From assembly GCA_949745595.1 (NCBI GenBank), contig CATJWN010000052.1, positions 1 through 55,687 of the forward strand: a stretch of DNA of 55,687 nucleotides, in the 5' to 3' direction. Made by a program: the position numbers and the translations under genes. This DNA comes from an uncultured Clostridia bacterium (GTDB lineage Bacteria; Bacillota; Clostridia; TANB77; CAG-508). Positions 8,694-19,710 of the stretch are shown here, one piece after another. The stretch's first letter is position 1. Each line of letters opens with the position of its first letter. The notes beneath the pieces are model-generated. The model searched no databases and was not told the DNA's origin. It worked only from the letters and a program-made list of their open reading frames with translations.

Positions 8694-11600
8694 ATGTCTA
8701 AGAATAATAAAATAAAAAAAGTATTAGTAATAGGTTCTGGCCCAATTATAATAGGTCAAGCAGCAGAATTCGATTATGCAGGCACACAAGCTTGTAGAGA
8801 ACTAAAAAAAGAAGGAATAGAAGTTGTTTTAATAAACTCTAATCCTGCAACAATTATGACTGATAAGAATATGGCAGATAAAATTTATTTAGAACCACTT
8901 ACAGTTGAAACAGTAAAGAAAATAATTAAAAAAGAAAAACCAGATAGCATACTTCCAAACTTAGGAGGTCAAACAGGACTTAATCTTGCTATGGAACTTG
9001 CAGAGAGCGGTTTCTTAGATGAATATAATGTATGTTTACTTGGGACAGGTAGAGAAGGAATTAAAAATGCAGAAGATAGACAAGCTTTTAAAGACATGAT
9101 GGAAAGCATTAATGAACCTTGTATAGCAAGTAAAGTAGTAGAAGATGAAGAAGATGCAGTAGAGTTTGCAAATAAAATAGGTTTCCCAGTTATAGTAAGA
9201 CCAGCGTATACATTAGGTGGTACTGGTGGTGGTATTGCTTATGATGAAGAAGAATTAAGAGAAATTTCAGGAAGCGGACTTAGACTTTCAAGAGTGCACC
9301 AAGTACTTATTGAAAAATGTATTGCAGGTTGGAAAGAAATCGAGTACGAAGTAATGAGAGATAGTAAAGGTACTTGTATAACAATCTGTAATATGGAAAA
9401 TATTGATCCAGTTGGTGTTCATACAGGAGATAGTATAGTTGTAGCACCATCACAAACTTTATCAGATAAAGAATACCAAATGTTAAGAACATCAGCTATA
9501 AAGATTATATCAGCACTTAAAATTGAAGGTGGTTGTAATGTACAATTTGCATTAAATCCAAACAGCTTTGAATATGCTGTTATTGAGGTTAATCCTAGAG
9601 TTAGTCGTTCATCAGCTTTAGCTTCAAAAGCAACAGGTTACCCGATTGCAAAAGTTGCAACTAAGATTGCAATAGGTTATACATTAGATGAAATTATAAA
9701 CCAAGTTACTGGAAAGACTTATGCTTGTTTTGAGCCAGTACTTGACTATGTAGTTGTAAAAATACCAAAATGGCCATTTAAAAAATTCCTAACAGCTAGC
9801 CGTGATTTAGGAACTCAAATGAAGGCAACTGGTGAAGTTATGGCAATAGCTCCAAACTTAGAAATGGGTATAATGAAGGCTATTCGTTCACTTGAAGAAA
9901 ACTTAGATAGTTTAATAATACCAGCTTTCAAAGAGTATTCTGACAAAGAAATAGAAGAAAAATTATCAAAAGTTGATAATGAGAGATTTTTCACAGTTGC
10001 AGAAGCTTTAAGAAGAGGAATTTCAATAGACAGAATTCACGAGATTACAACAATAGATAAATTCTTTATAGGAATTGCTGCTAAAATTGTTAGAATGGAA
10101 AAAGAATTAACAGAAAGCAAATTAACAGTTGACTTATTAGAAAGAGCTAAAAAATATGGCTTTACAGATAAAGTAATTGCAAGACTTAATGGAACTACTG
10201 AAAAAGTAGTACATAATTTAAGAAAAGAAAATAACATAGTTGCAAGTTATAAAATGGTTGATACTTGTAGCGCAGAGTTTGAGGCACAAACACCATACTA
10301 TTATTCAAGCTATGATGATGACAATGAAGCAGAAGACACAGGTAAAAAGAAAGTTATGGTGCTTGGTTCTGGACCTATTAGAATAGGGCAAGGTATAGAG
10401 TTCGATTATTGTAGTGTTCACGGAGTTTGGTCACTTAAAAAACAAGGTTATGAAACAATTATAGTAAATAATAACCCAGAAACAGTAAGTACAGACTTTG
10501 ATATTGCTGATAAACTATACTTTGAGCCACTTACACCAGAAGATGTTGAAAGTATTGTAGATATTGAGAAGCCTTATGGGGCAATAGTTCAATTTGGTGG
10601 TCAAACAGCTATTAAGCTTACAAAAGCTTTATCAGATATGGGGGTTAAGATTTTAGGAACTGCAGAAGTAGATATGGATAGAGCAGAAGATAGAGAAGAA
10701 TTCGACAAAGCCTTATCAAATTGTGGAATTTTAAGACCAAAGGGAGATACAATTTATACAGTAGAAGAAGCAATTGAAGTTGCAAACAAACTTGGTTATC
10801 CAGTACTTGTTAGACCATCTTATGTACTTGGTGGACAAGGTATGGCAATCGCTTATGATGATAAAGAAATAACAGAGTATGTAAATGAGATAAATGAAGT
10901 GGCACAAGAACATCCAATACTTGTAGATAAATATGTAATGGGCAGAGAAGTTGAAGTTGATGCAATTTGTGATGGAGAAGATATCTTAATACCTGGTATT
11001 ATGGAGCATTTAGAAAGAGCTGGTGTTCACTCAGGAGATAGTATATCAGTATATCCAACACAAAATGTTGAGAAACAAAATGAAAAAGAAATTATTGAAT
11101 ATACAGAGAAAATTGCTAAAGAATTAAATGTAATTGGTATATTAAATATACAATTCATAATAAGTGAAGGTAAAGTATATATCATAGAAGTAAACCCACG
11201 TTCTTCAAGAACTGTGCCATATATTAGTAAGGTTACAAACCTTCCAATGATAGAGATTGCAACAAATGTAATCTTAGGGCAAAAATTAAAAGATATGCCT
11301 TATGGAACAGGACTATATAAGAAGAGTGACTATATATGTGTAAAAATGCCAGTATTCTCATTTGAGAAGATTAAAAATGCTGATACAAGCTTAGGCCCTG
11401 AAATGAAATCAACAGGTGAAGTTTTAGGTGTTTCTAAGAAATATCACGAAGCAGTTTTAAAGGCATTTATAGCAAGTGGTGCAAATGTTTCTACAAGTGG
11501 AAATATTTTAATAACAGTAAGAGACAAAGATAAGCCAGAAATGCTTACAGTAGCGAAAAAGTTTGATAAAATAGGCTTTAAAATTTATGCAACAAAAGGA

Positions 11601-11891
11601 ACTGCAAGTTACTTAAAAGAAAATGGAATAGATGCTATAGTAGTAGAGAAAATTTGGGAAGGAAAAGACAGCATATTAGATTTAATACAATCAGGAAAAT
11701 TAAACTTTGTAATAAACACACCAACTAAAGGAAAACAATCAGGAAGAGATGGTTTTAAGATTAGAAGAATGGCAGTTGAGTGTAAGATACCATGCTTTAC
11801 ATCTTTAGATACAGTAAATGCTTTATATAAAGCTATCGAAAAAGAGACAAAGGAAACAGATTTAGATGTAGTAGATATTACTAAAGTTTAG
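8694..11891 (+). CDS. carB: Carbamoyl-phosphate synthase large subunit
   Basis: 1065 residues, the usual length. Two homologous ATP-grasp halves: the first opens with [20 protein letters not shown], the second near residue 555 with [20 protein letters not shown]. Glycine loops GGTGGG and GGQGMA mark the two ATP sites, and the C-terminus (about 935 onward) is the MGS-like allosteric domain. RBS aaggagggc. Many NNC-GGN junctions occur here (for example CAC GGA) but no in-frame CGG, which makes this long gene a good control for the CGG finding. Confidence 0.98.
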   Translation: MSKNNKIKKVLVIGSGPIIIGQAAEFDYAGTQACRELKKEGIEVVLINSNPATIMTDKNMADKIYLEPLTVETVKKIIKKEKPDSILPNLGGQTGLNLAMELAESGFLDEYNVCLLGTGREGIKNAEDRQAFKDMMESINEPCIASKVVEDEEDAVEFANKIGFPVIVRPAYTLGGTGGGIAYDEEELREISGSGLRLSRVHQVLIEKCIAGWKEIEYEVMRDSKGTCITICNMENIDPVGVHTGDSIVVAPSQTLSDKEYQMLRTSAIKIISALKIEGGCNVQFALNPNSFEYAVIEVNPRVSRSSALASKATGYPIAKVATKIAIGYTLDEIINQVTGKTYACFEPVLDYVVVKIPKWPFKKFLTASRDLGTQMKATGEVMAIAPNLEMGIMKAIRSLEENLDSLIIPAFKEYSDKEIEEKLSKVDNERFFTVAEALRRGISIDRIHEITTIDKFFIGIAAKIVRMEKELTESKLTVDLLERAKKYGFTDKVIARLNGTTEKVVHNLRKENNIVASYKMVDTCSAEFEAQTPYYYSSYDDDNEAEDTGKKKVMVLGSGPIRIGQGIEFDYCSVHGVWSLKKQGYETIIVNNNPETVSTDFDIADKLYFEPLTPEDVESIVDIEKPYGAIVQFGGQTAIKLTKALSDMGVKILGTAEVDMDRAEDREEFDKALSNCGILRPKGDTIYTVEEAIEVANKLGYPVLVRPSYVLGGQGMAIAYDDKEITEYVNEINEVAQEHPILVDKYVMGREVEVDAICDGEDILIPGIMEHLERAGVHSGDSISVYPTQNVEKQNEKEIIEYTEKIAKELNVIGILNIQFIISEGKVYIIEVNPRSSRTVPYISKVTNLPMIEIATNVILGQKLKDMPYGTGLYKKSDYICVKMPVFSFEKIKNADTSLGPEMKSTGEVLGVSKKYHEAVLKAFIASGANVSTSGNILITVRDKDKPEMLTVAKKFDKIGFKIYATKGTASYLKENGIDAIVVEKIWEGKDSILDLIQSGKLNFVINTPTKGKQSGRDGFKIRRMAVECKIPCFTSLDTVNALYKAIEKETKETDLDVVDITKV

Positions 11892-11906
11892 TTTTAGGAG
11901 AAGCCT

Positions 11907-12752
11907 ATGAGTAGAAGAAAAAAGAAAAGCAATTTTGGGAAAATTGTTAAATTAATTATAGTTTTGATTGTAGTTTTTATAGTTGTTGTTATTGTAAGTA
12001 TGGCTATATCAAAGAAGTTAACTACAAAAGAGCCTGAAAATGAAACTAAAAATGAGATAGTTCAAAATGTTGTAACCGACGAAAAAGTAGCTAAGATAGA
12101 AGAAAATAAAGACTATATATATGAGAAGGACAAATATGAAATAAGCGAAAGCTATAGCCCAGAAATGCCAAATGATAAATACACAACGACTATTCAGTTA
12201 CCTTTCATAAACTTAGATTCAGAAGACGCAAAAAGATTAAATGGTAAGTTTCAAGACGAATTTGAAAAAGCTAAGAAATCTATTAAAAAAGGCGAAGATG
12301 GATATGGTTTAGAGCTTTCAGAATTAAAATATCAATCTTCTGTTGTTGAAGATAAGTTAATATCATTAGCAGTAGATTCTGGTGAACTATATGTTCCAGG
12401 ACACGCTGATTTACCTACTACTATTTATAATATAGATTTAGAAACAGGAGAACTTATCAGTAATGATGTTGTGCTAGAAAAGCTAGGACTAACTGTGGAA
12501 GACTTAGAAAAGCAAATAGAAAAGACAATGAGAAAGTTTTATGATGAGGCAAAAGCTGAAGTGGAAGAAGATCCAATGATTTCTAATGATGTCTTAGAAT
12601 ATTATGTTTCAGTAGAAGAATTAATAAAAGCTGCTAAAACAAATTATGCAAATACTAAGTTATATGTAATAGACAGTAAAACAATAGCGATGGAGCTTAA
12701 TTACAAGAATGTAGAAAGTTCAAAAACTTGGACACAAATTGAGTTAGATTAA
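11907..12752 (+). CDS. Membrane-anchored protein, DUF4163/DUF3298-like
   Basis: 281 residues. Very basic N-terminus (SRRKKKSNFGK), one membrane helix (about 15-36), then an extracellular domain. LPFINLDSEDAKRLNGKFQ matches the IPLLNINTEKAKEINKAIQ pattern of the protein at 3900, so the two are probably distant paralogs. Later parts (TTIYNIDLETGELISNDVV) resemble RsiV/DUF3298 proteins. It starts 15 bases after carB with its own aggag site and ends in a strong terminator. Function is unknown. Confidence 0.65.
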   Translation: MSRRKKKSNFGKIVKLIIVLIVVFIVVVIVSMAISKKLTTKEPENETKNEIVQNVVTDEKVAKIEENKDYIYEKDKYEISESYSPEMPNDKYTTTIQLPFINLDSEDAKRLNGKFQDEFEKAKKSIKKGEDGYGLELSELKYQSSVVEDKLISLAVDSGELYVPGHADLPTTIYNIDLETGELISNDVVLEKLGLTVEDLEKQIEKTMRKFYDEAKAEVEEDPMISNDVLEYYVSVEELIKAAKTNYANTKLYVIDSKTIAMELNYKNVESSKTWTQIELD

Positions 12753-12757
12753 ATAAT

Positions 12758-12789
12758 AAAAAGCAACTTCAAGATGGAAGTTGCTTTTT
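12758..12789 (+). terminator. Intrinsic terminator of the carAB operon
   Basis: Near-perfect stem aaaaagcaacttc / ggaagttgcttttt with a short aaga-type loop and U-rich tail. Confidence 0.85.
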
Positions 12790-12791
12790 GC

Positions 12792-12841
12792 TTGACAAAA
12801 AAATTATAAAGTGATACACTTGTGCTAGTACAAATAGTACA
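12792..12841 (+). promoter_or_regulatory. Promoter and candidate GntR operator of the ABC operon
   Basis: TTGACA, 17-base spacer, TACACT (12792-12820). Directly downstream TAGTAC occurs twice (12826-12831 and 12835-12840), which also gives GTAC-AAATA-GTAC as a small inverted repeat. This is where a YtrA-type repressor would bind, and a GntR gene closes the operon. Operator assignment is inferred. Confidence 0.6.
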
Positions 12842-12864
12842 AAATAAGAAAGGGGATAATTTCT

Positions 12865-13761
12865 ATGATTAAAATTAGTAATTTGAATAAGTCTTATGGG
12901 AAAAATAAAGTCTTAGATAACTTAAATTGCAACATAAAAACTAATTCCATATATGGCTTAATAGGTGCTAATGGTGCAGGAAAATCAACACTTCTTAGGA
13001 TTATAGCAGATGTAATTAGAAGAGATTCTGGTTCAGTTTTGATAGATGATAGAGAAGTTGAGAACAATGAAGTTGTTAAGCAAAAAGTAGCATTTTTACC
13101 AGACGATTTATATTTTTTCCCTGGTTACACAATGCTAGATATGGCAAAATTTTATGAGGCAATGTATGAAAAATTTGATATGTCATATTTCAAAGAACTT
13201 GCTGAAATGCTTAAATTAGACATACATAGTAAGGTGGAGAATTTTTCAAAAGGTATGAAAAGGCAGGTTTCACTAATTTGCACAATTGCAACAAACGCAG
13301 ATTATATGCTTTTTGACGAGACTTTTGATGGTTTAGATCCAGTAATTAGAAATTTAATGAAGAAGATTATAGCCAAACAGATGGATACAAAATGTACGAC
13401 AATAATTATGACTAGCCATAATTTACGTGAATTAGAAGATATATGTGATAATTTAGGACTTTTATATAAAGGAGGAATTCTTTTTGAAAGTGATATTGAT
13501 ACTTTAAAAACAAATATGTTTAAAGTTCAGATTTCACTAAAAGAAGAGTTTGATAAAGAAAGTTTTGAAGGTTTAGATATACTTAGCTTTAACAAAACCG
13601 GTAGTGTTGCTAAAATAATTATAAAAGGCGAGAAAGAAGATTGTGAGAAAATATTGCAGGATAAAAATCCTATAATTTTAGACTTTTTACCACTTACACT
13701 CGAAGAAGTATTTATATACGAAATGGAGGTGCTTGGCTATGAATTTAACCAAATGGTTTAA
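12865..13761 (+). CDS. ABC transporter ATP-binding protein
   Basis: 298 residues. Walker A GANGAGKST (34-42), signature FSKGMKRQ (127-134), Walker B YMLFDE (147-152), switch region TSHNLRELEDICD, then a C-terminal accessory domain. It resembles ATPases of YtrB-type and bacitracin-type exporters. RBS agaaagggg. It overlaps the permease start, and the operon ends with a GntR repressor, the classical arrangement for envelope-stress exporters. Substrate unknown. Confidence 0.93.
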   Translation: MIKISNLNKSYGKNKVLDNLNCNIKTNSIYGLIGANGAGKSTLLRIIADVIRRDSGSVLIDDREVENNEVVKQKVAFLPDDLYFFPGYTMLDMAKFYEAMYEKFDMSYFKELAEMLKLDIHSKVENFSKGMKRQVSLICTIATNADYMLFDETFDGLDPVIRNLMKKIIAKQMDTKCTTIIMTSHNLRELEDICDNLGLLYKGGILFESDIDTLKTNMFKVQISLKEEFDKESFEGLDILSFNKTGSVAKIIIKGEKEDCEKILQDKNPIILDFLPLTLEEVFIYEMEVLGYEFNQMV

Positions 13762-15707
13762 TGGAAAATACCTATGGCAGAACTTAAAAAAGTCTAAAGG
13801 TATCTTAGCTGTATTGATTTTAATTATTCCTGTAATTACAACGCTTATAATTATTTCAGAAAATGCTTCACCATATGATTTTTATATAGAAGAATATACA
13901 TTGTCTTCTGTAAATTTAGTAGGAATGTATATTGTACCTTTTATTATATCAGTATTATTAACAGGTTACATTTATAAAAGAAGCAGTGTAGACTTTATTA
14001 ACTCAATGCCAATGAATAGGAAAACTATATATTTTACTAATTTTGTTGGTGGAGTATTAGTAATACTTGCTATACAGTTATTAACTTTAGTTACAAGTTT
14101 GGTTTGCACAAAAATTTTTACAGAAGTATTTATTCCAATACAAATGATTATTGATATTTTTACATTAATGCTTACTTCTTATATATTTGTATTTAGTGTA
14201 AGTATGTTAGCGCAAACAATTTCAGGAAATGTTATAACTCAAATTGTAGTAGTAGCTTTAATACTGTTTTTGATACCATTTTCACATTTTATACTTGTAA
14301 ATCAAGCAGGATATGATGGAGTAACTTGGGAAATAAATGCAAATGGAATTAAAACAGAGATAGAAGAAATAAAATTCTTAAATTATACAGAGCCTTTTAA
14401 ATTAGTATCTGCAGCTTTTGGGAGAACTACATTTTATGATGAAATATCAATATCTAGAATGATTGTACTTTCAGTAGTGTATTTGATTATTGGTATGCAA
14501 TTATTCGAGAAAAGAAAAATGGAGAATGTTGGTACATCTTTTATAAATTTAAAATCACATTATTTTGTAAAAGGTTTAACTTTAGTGCCAATGGTATTTA
14601 CTATATGCTTTGTAAAAGTAAATAGTGTATGGCTTGGGATAGCAATAACTTTGATGGCTATATATTACGTTTTATATGATTTTGTAGTAAGCAAAAAAGT
14701 AAAATTAAAATATACAGTAATAGGTTTTATATTAACTGTTGTCATCTTGTTTGGAGTTTTTAAAACAGGTAGATATATTTTTAAATCACCTGAGGAACAA
14801 GCGATTTCAGTAAATGACATATCTGGAGTAGGAATAAGCAATACATTTTTGACATCTAAAAATGATGTTCAAAATGGCACTTTAGATATACTAATACAAG
14901 ACAAAGCTTTAATAGAAAAGATTTTCCAAAGTACGAAAGGAAGATATCGTTTTACAGAAATGGCAGAAACATCAGAAGATAAAATAGTAGAAAATGATAC
15001 AAAACCATCAGAATATGTAATTATCAAAATTAAATTGAATAATGGAGAAGAAATCTGTGGGTATGTATATGTTTTATCAGAAGTATATGAAGAGGCTGTA
15101 GAATATTTAAACAGAATACCTGGATATGAAGATAGCTTAAAATACAAAGAAATAACAGCTGCTGCAGACTCTAAGATATTAGATAAAAAAGATATTCAAA
15201 AGGTAAAAGAAACATTAGAGAAGAGAAACTATAATTTAAAAAATGGTTTGTATAATATAGATTCTCGGAGTATTAGAAGTAGTTTTATATGATAAACATT
15301 CAATGAAGACTTTAAATGTAGACATGGGCTTAACAAAAGACATATTTGAAATAGTTACTAAATCTTCTAATATGAGAACTTATGAACAACTTAAATCAAT
15401 AGATGTGAGTGAAAACTTATATTGTAATATAGAAAAATATAACTTAAATCCTAAGAGAGAATTTGATTATGATTATATTTCGATGGATGTGAGTGCAAGA
15501 TTATTAAATTATATAAAAAATCATTATCAAGAAAATTGCGATTTTACCAAAGAGTTCATATGTATTAGATTTTACACAAGTCATCCAGTTACTTGTTATA
15601 TAAATACTAATAACGAAATAAATCAAATTATTAAAGATTCTGGTCAAAAGTGGAATTCAGAATTAGAGCTAGAAGATATAGTTAAAGATAAAGAACTTAC
15701 ACAATAA
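13739..15707 (+). CDS. ABC-2 type permease with extracellular tail, read through one CGG +1 site
   Basis: Conceptual 655 residues if the C at 15266 is skipped (Gly510). The start ATG at 13739 has ggaggt 8 bases upstream and overlaps the ATPase gene. N-terminal half has about 6-8 membrane helices (GILAVLILIIPVITTLIII, IVPFIISVLLTGYIYK, LIIGMQLFEKRKM); then a final helix and a hydrophilic domain. Read without the shift the protein ends at 519 residues, leaving an open 134-codon frame with no ribosome site of its own; the joined frame NIDSGVLEVVLYDKHSMK is continuous. Only the GCG-type start and shift position are inferred; domain type is clear. Confidence 0.85.
15266..15268 (+). other. CGG +1 frameshift / quadruplet site 3 (ABC permease)
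   Basis: Incoming GAT TCT CGG AGT; after skipping C, GAT TCT GGA GTA TTA GAA opens the frame into the 15303-15707 tail. Confidence 0.85.
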
Positions 15708-15725
15708 TATAAAGGAGGGATGAAA

Positions 15726-16079
15726 ATGATTATAAATTTAGATTATCAAAGCAGAACTCCGATATATGAGCAGATAGTTTTAGAGGTAGAAAGATATGTG
15801 GCTTTAGGAATTTTAAAACCAGAAGAGCAAATTCTACCTATTCGTGAAATGGCTACGGAACTTGGAATAAATCCTAATACCGTGAAAAAAGCATATAGTA
15901 TTTTAGAAACAAAAGGTGTAATTGTAACGATTTCTACAAAGGGAACTTATATAGCTTATGATACAGGAAAAATTGTAGAGGAGAAGATTAATTCAAAAAT
16001 AAATGAATTAAAAATAATAATAGAAGAACTTAAAAAGTTAGGGATTACTGAGGAAAAGATTATTCAAAGAATAAAATAA
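15726..16079 (+). CDS. GntR-family regulator, YtrA type
   Basis: 117 residues from the ATG at 15726, chosen because aaaggaggg is 8 bases away whereas the ATG at 15720 is too close. Short YtrA-type protein: winged helix with TPIYEQIV, ILPIREMATELGINPNTVKKAYSIL, and GVIVTISTKGTYIA wing, then a dimerising helix. Lacks the large effector domain of FadR-type members. Last gene of the ABC operon and its likely repressor. Confidence 0.92.
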   Translation: MIINLDYQSRTPIYEQIVLEVERYVALGILKPEEQILPIREMATELGINPNTVKKAYSILETKGVIVTISTKGTYIAYDTGKIVEEKINSKINELKIIIEELKKLGITEEKIIQRIK

Positions 16080-16085
16080 AATATT

Positions 16086-16118
16086 AAAAAAGAGCAATTT
16101 AGATAATTGCTCTTTTTT
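16086..16118 (+). terminator. Terminator of the ABC-GntR operon
   Basis: Stem aaaaagagcaatt / aattgctctttttt, loop tagat, T-tail. Confidence 0.85.
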
Positions 16119-16146
16119 GACCCTCCGTTCAATTTCTTAAAATCTA

Positions 16147-16175
16147 TTGAAAAATTTTCAATATTCTTATATAAT
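16147..16175 (+). promoter_or_regulatory. Promoter of the TetR-ligase operon
   Basis: TTGAAA, 17-base spacer, TATAAT, 28 bases before the ATG of the TetR gene. Confidence 0.65.
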
Positions 16176-16202
16176 GTGTGTAAATTAGTGGAAGGTGAAT
16201 TT

Positions 16203-16781
16203 ATGAATAAAACCAAAAGAAAAATTTTTGAGACTTCTATGAGATTATTTTCAGAAAAGGGATATGAAGCTACCAGTATTGAGGAAATTACAGCTACCGT
16301 AGGTGTTGCAAAGGGAACTTTATATTACCATTTTACTAGCAAAGAAGAAATTTTTAATTTTTTAGTTGAAGAAGGTATGAAACTTCTAAAAAATAGTATT
16401 GAGATTAAGACTGCAAAATGCGAGTCAACCACTGATAAGATAAGGGCAGTTTTATTAGTTCAGTTAAAAGTTATTTTAAAATATGAAAATCTTTTAACAA
16501 TTGTAATGAGTCAGACTTGGGGAAATGAGCCAAGGAATGTATTTTGCAAGAGTAAAGTTTTAGAACATATTGAGGTTATCCAAAGAATAATAGAAGAAGG
16601 GCAAAAAAATGGAGATTTTTTCGAGTGTAATAGTGAGCTTATGGCTTGTGAAATTTTTTCTTTAACTTGTTCAACATTAATTTACTTAAGAAAAACTGGG
16701 GAAGAGTTAGACGTACAGAAGTTATATAAAGAATATGAAAGAACAATATTTAAGAGAATAGAAGCATATAAAGGGGAATAG
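16203..16781 (+). CDS. TetR/AcrR-family regulator
   Basis: 192 residues from the ATG at 16203 (gaaggtg RBS). N-terminal TetR helix-turn-helix: FETSMRLFSEKGYEATSIEE then VGVAKGTLYYHFTSKEEIF. The C-terminal ligand domain (about 60-190) is all helical. It is 3 bases upstream of an acyl-CoA ligase, so it may respond to fatty acids or acyl-CoA, as FadR-type TetR proteins do; that is inference from context. Confidence 0.92.
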   Translation: MNKTKRKIFETSMRLFSEKGYEATSIEEITATVGVAKGTLYYHFTSKEEIFNFLVEEGMKLLKNSIEIKTAKCESTTDKIRAVLLVQLKVILKYENLLTIVMSQTWGNEPRNVFCKSKVLEHIEVIQRIIEEGQKNGDFFECNSELMACEIFSLTCSTLIYLRKTGEELDVQKLYKEYERTIFKRIEAYKGE

Positions 16782-16784
16782 GAA

Positions 16785-18521
16785 ATGGATAGAAAACATA
16801 AACAAAGTAAGAGATTATATGAGCCTGATGATTATAAAAATTTAAAAGAAATGTTAGCAAATTCTAAGGAGAAATATGGGGAAAGACCGGCGTATAAGTT
16901 TAAAACAGAGATACCAGGAAAACTTAGAGAAGAAAGCTTTACTGAATTTGCCGATAAAGTTGATGCGTTAGGAACAGCATTAATTAGTATTGGTTTACAA
17001 GGAAAAAGAATTGCGATTATTGGTGATAACAGATATGAATGGGCTTTAGCATATTTAGCTGTTGTAAATGGTACAGGCGTAGTAGTTCCACTAGATAAAT
17101 CTTTACCAGATAATGAGATAGTTAGCTCAATTGAACGTTCAGAAGTTGAAGGAATTTTCTATACAGCAAAACATGATGTGGTAATTGATAAAATCAAAAA
17201 AGAAAATATCGGAAAACTTAAATATTTTATATCAATGGATGCTGATAAGACAGAAGACAGAATTTATTCGCAAAGTGAACTTGTAGAATTAGGTCGTGGG
17301 CTTATTAAAAATGGTGCTAGAAGTTTTATAGATGCTCAAATTGATAATGATGCAATGTCTATAATGTTATTTACATCAGGAACAACATCAAAGTCAAAAG
17401 CAGTTATGCTTTCACATACTAATATTGTAACGAATGTAAAAGATATTACTTCAGTTTTTGATGTAAATAAAGAGGATACATTACTTTCATTTTTACCTAT
17501 ACACCATACTTTTGAAAGTACAGTTGGTTTTTTATATCCGCTTTCAGTAGGAGCTTCTGTTGCTTACTGTGATGGAATTAGACATATAGCAGATAATATT
17601 AAAGAATATCAAATAAGTGTTATGATTTCAGTACCTCTATTATTTGAGAGTATGTATAAAAAAGTAATGCAGTCAATTGAGAAAAAAGGAAAGACTAAGA
17701 CTGTTAAGATAGGAATAAAGATAAGTAATATATTAAGAAAATTTGGAATAGATAAAAGAAGACAAATTTTTAAGGAAATACACGAGAATTTAGGAGGTAA
17801 AGTAAGACTATTCGTTTCAGGAGCGGCTGCTTTTGATCCTGTTCTTGAAAAAGGGTTAAATGATTTAGGAATAGATACTTATCAAGGTTATGGATTAACA
17901 GAAACATCACCAGTTATAGCAGCAGAACATAAAACTTGTACTAGAAGTGGCTCTGTAGGACAATTATTCCCAAGTTTGGAAGGAAAAATAGTTGATCCTA
18001 ATGAACAAGGAATTGGTGAACTTGCAGTAAAAGGTCCAACAGTTATGCTTGGGTATTATGAAAATGAAGAAGCTACAAAAGAAACAATTATTGATGGATG
18101 GTTACATACAGGAGACCTTGCATATTTTGATAAAGATGATTATATATTTATTACTGGAAGAAAGAAAAATGTTATTGTTCTAAAGAACGGTAAAAACATT
18201 TATCCAGAAGAAGTTGAAACTTTAATAAATAAAATTGAATATGTAAAAGAAAGTTTTGTTTTCGGTAAGCCGGAAGTTGATGACAATGTAGATTTAAAAC
18301 TTGCTGCTAAAGTTGTATATGATAAAGATATGTTAAAAGAGCAATTTGGACTTGAAAATGAAGATGAGATTAAAAAGAAGATTTGGGAAGACATCAAAGA
18401 AATTAATAAGAAAATGCCAACATATAAGTACGTAAAAGAACTATATATAACAGACAAAGATTTAATAAAAACAACTACTCAAAAAATTAAAAGATTTGAA
18501 GAAATAAAAACTATAAAATAG
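16785..18521 (+). CDS. AMP-dependent acyl-CoA synthetase / ligase
   Basis: 578 residues of the ANL adenylate-forming superfamily, probably activating long-chain fatty acids to acyl-CoA. P-loop MLFTSGTTSKSKAVMLSH (about 191), YQGYGLTETSP (about 366), GWLHTGDLAYF, hinge GRKKNVIVLKNGKNIYPEEVE and C-terminal lysine region TTQKIKRFE. It lies 3 bases after the TetR gene. Confidence 0.93.
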   Translation: MDRKHKQSKRLYEPDDYKNLKEMLANSKEKYGERPAYKFKTEIPGKLREESFTEFADKVDALGTALISIGLQGKRIAIIGDNRYEWALAYLAVVNGTGVVVPLDKSLPDNEIVSSIERSEVEGIFYTAKHDVVIDKIKKENIGKLKYFISMDADKTEDRIYSQSELVELGRGLIKNGARSFIDAQIDNDAMSIMLFTSGTTSKSKAVMLSHTNIVTNVKDITSVFDVNKEDTLLSFLPIHHTFESTVGFLYPLSVGASVAYCDGIRHIADNIKEYQISVMISVPLLFESMYKKVMQSIEKKGKTKTVKIGIKISNILRKFGIDKRRQIFKEIHENLGGKVRLFVSGAAAFDPVLEKGLNDLGIDTYQGYGLTETSPVIAAEHKTCTRSGSVGQLFPSLEGKIVDPNEQGIGELAVKGPTVMLGYYENEEATKETIIDGWLHTGDLAYFDKDDYIFITGRKKNVIVLKNGKNIYPEEVETLINKIEYVKESFVFGKPEVDDNVDLKLAAKVVYDKDMLKEQFGLENEDEIKKKIWEDIKEINKKMPTYKYVKELYITDKDLIKTTTQKIKRFEEIKTIK

Positions 18522-18533
18522 CTATTTCCCAAG

Positions 18534-18558
18534 AAGTTCCACGATTTTTGTGGAACTT
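18534..18558 (+). terminator. Hairpin after the ligase gene
   Basis: Stem aagttccac / gtggaactt, 7-base AT-rich loop, weak T-tail. Probable terminator. Confidence 0.55.
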
Positions 18559-18644
18559 TATACATCTGTTGCAAAAAATTAACAAAATATTACAAAATAC
18601 TGGAAATTGTAACGAAAATGAAATACAAAAATGTCGAAAACCCC

Positions 18645-18673
18645 TTGCCCTAGAAAGAAAATAAATGTATAAT
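18645..18673 (+). promoter_or_regulatory. Promoter of the 18717 gene
   Basis: TTGCCC, 17-base spacer, TATAAT, 43 bases before the start. Confidence 0.6.
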
Positions 18674-18716
18674 AAGTTTAGTATTAGTTAATGTATACAG
18701 AGGAGGTATGTTTACA

Positions 18717-19694
18717 ATGTCAATATTTTTTCGCAAATCAGGCATAGTAAACGTGAAGATGGTAATCACGGAAGAGAAAATTTTATCTAATATAGATAAG
18801 ATACAAAAATTAATAAATCCAAACAGTAAAAAGCAAATTGTACAACTAGATGATGATTCTTATTTCAAAGATTTAGTGGAATCTGTTAAAACATATTTAA
18901 TAGAGTATCCACAAAAGAAGAATTTTCCAAAGAGTGTATATAAAGCTGCTTATGATTTAGTAGAATATGCTACTAACCAATTTGAAGAAAATACAAAAAG
19001 CATTGAAGATTTAATCAGAAAGAGAGAGAAAAATATTAAACTTGCAAGTGTTCTTCGTGAAGTTGGAAATGCAGTAAAAGCAAGAGCTAAGAACTGGAAG
19101 GAAATAGTTGGAAAAATAGAAAATAAATATCCAGCAGATGTTATTGAAGCTTTAAATATAATTGGAACAACAAAAGATAAAGAATCAGAAGAATATAAAG
19201 CAGCAGTTAAATTAATAGAAGCTAAAGTAGGAAATCTTGAAGGAAACTTACATATTGAAATAGATATGGAAAGAATTGAAGATAGATCAAAAGCTTTAAG
19301 TTACATAGGAATTGAAATTGCAGAAGCATTAAAATATATACCAGCTCCATTAGATGAGCTAGAAGGTGTTCAAAATGCAGCTCCAGTATCACCAATATTA
19401 GAGAATGCAAAACCAAAAACAATTGAAAAAGCTAAAGCAAAAGCTATAGAAAAACAAGTTGAAACTGTAACACCATTATTAAGAAATACTGTAGCAGCTC
19501 AGATAGCAGCAACACCAGCAGAAGAAGATAATGAAGAAGAACTATACTATGAAGAAACAAGATTTGAAGAGAAACCTTCATTATGGCAAAAGATTATGAA
19601 TAGTAAATTTGTAAGAGCGGTTAAATTTATAATGCAAATAAGAGTAGTTTTAGACTACCCAGCACTTCCAGAGGGACGTGGAGAAAATTACTAA
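18717..19694 (+). CDS. Unknown protein, 325 residues, helical with low-complexity linker
   Basis: Not recognised. The start is the second ATG (18717): gaggaggt leaves about 10 bases to it but only 1-2 to the first. A charged helical region (about 20-215) includes KLASVLREVGNAVKARAKNW; then an Ala/Lys/Glu/Pro-rich linker (AKPKTIEKAKAKAIEKQ); an acidic patch (EEDNEEELYYEE); and a basic amphipathic C-terminus (KIMNSKFVRAVKFIMQIR) that could bind membrane. Single-gene transcript with its own promoter and terminator. Confidence 0.7.
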   Translation: MSIFFRKSGIVNVKMVITEEKILSNIDKIQKLINPNSKKQIVQLDDDSYFKDLVESVKTYLIEYPQKKNFPKSVYKAAYDLVEYATNQFEENTKSIEDLIRKREKNIKLASVLREVGNAVKARAKNWKEIVGKIENKYPADVIEALNIIGTTKDKESEEYKAAVKLIEAKVGNLEGNLHIEIDMERIEDRSKALSYIGIEIAEALKYIPAPLDELEGVQNAAPVSPILENAKPKTIEKAKAKAIEKQVETVTPLLRNTVAAQIAATPAEEDNEEELYYEETRFEEKPSLWQKIMNSKFVRAVKFIMQIRVVLDYPALPEGRGENY

Positions 19695-19710
19695 AGATAA
19701 CGAACAGAAT

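Noticed and set aside
15303-15707. A separate 134-residue gene after the ABC permease
   Set aside because: No ribosome site, and its frame joins the permease smoothly through the CGG site.
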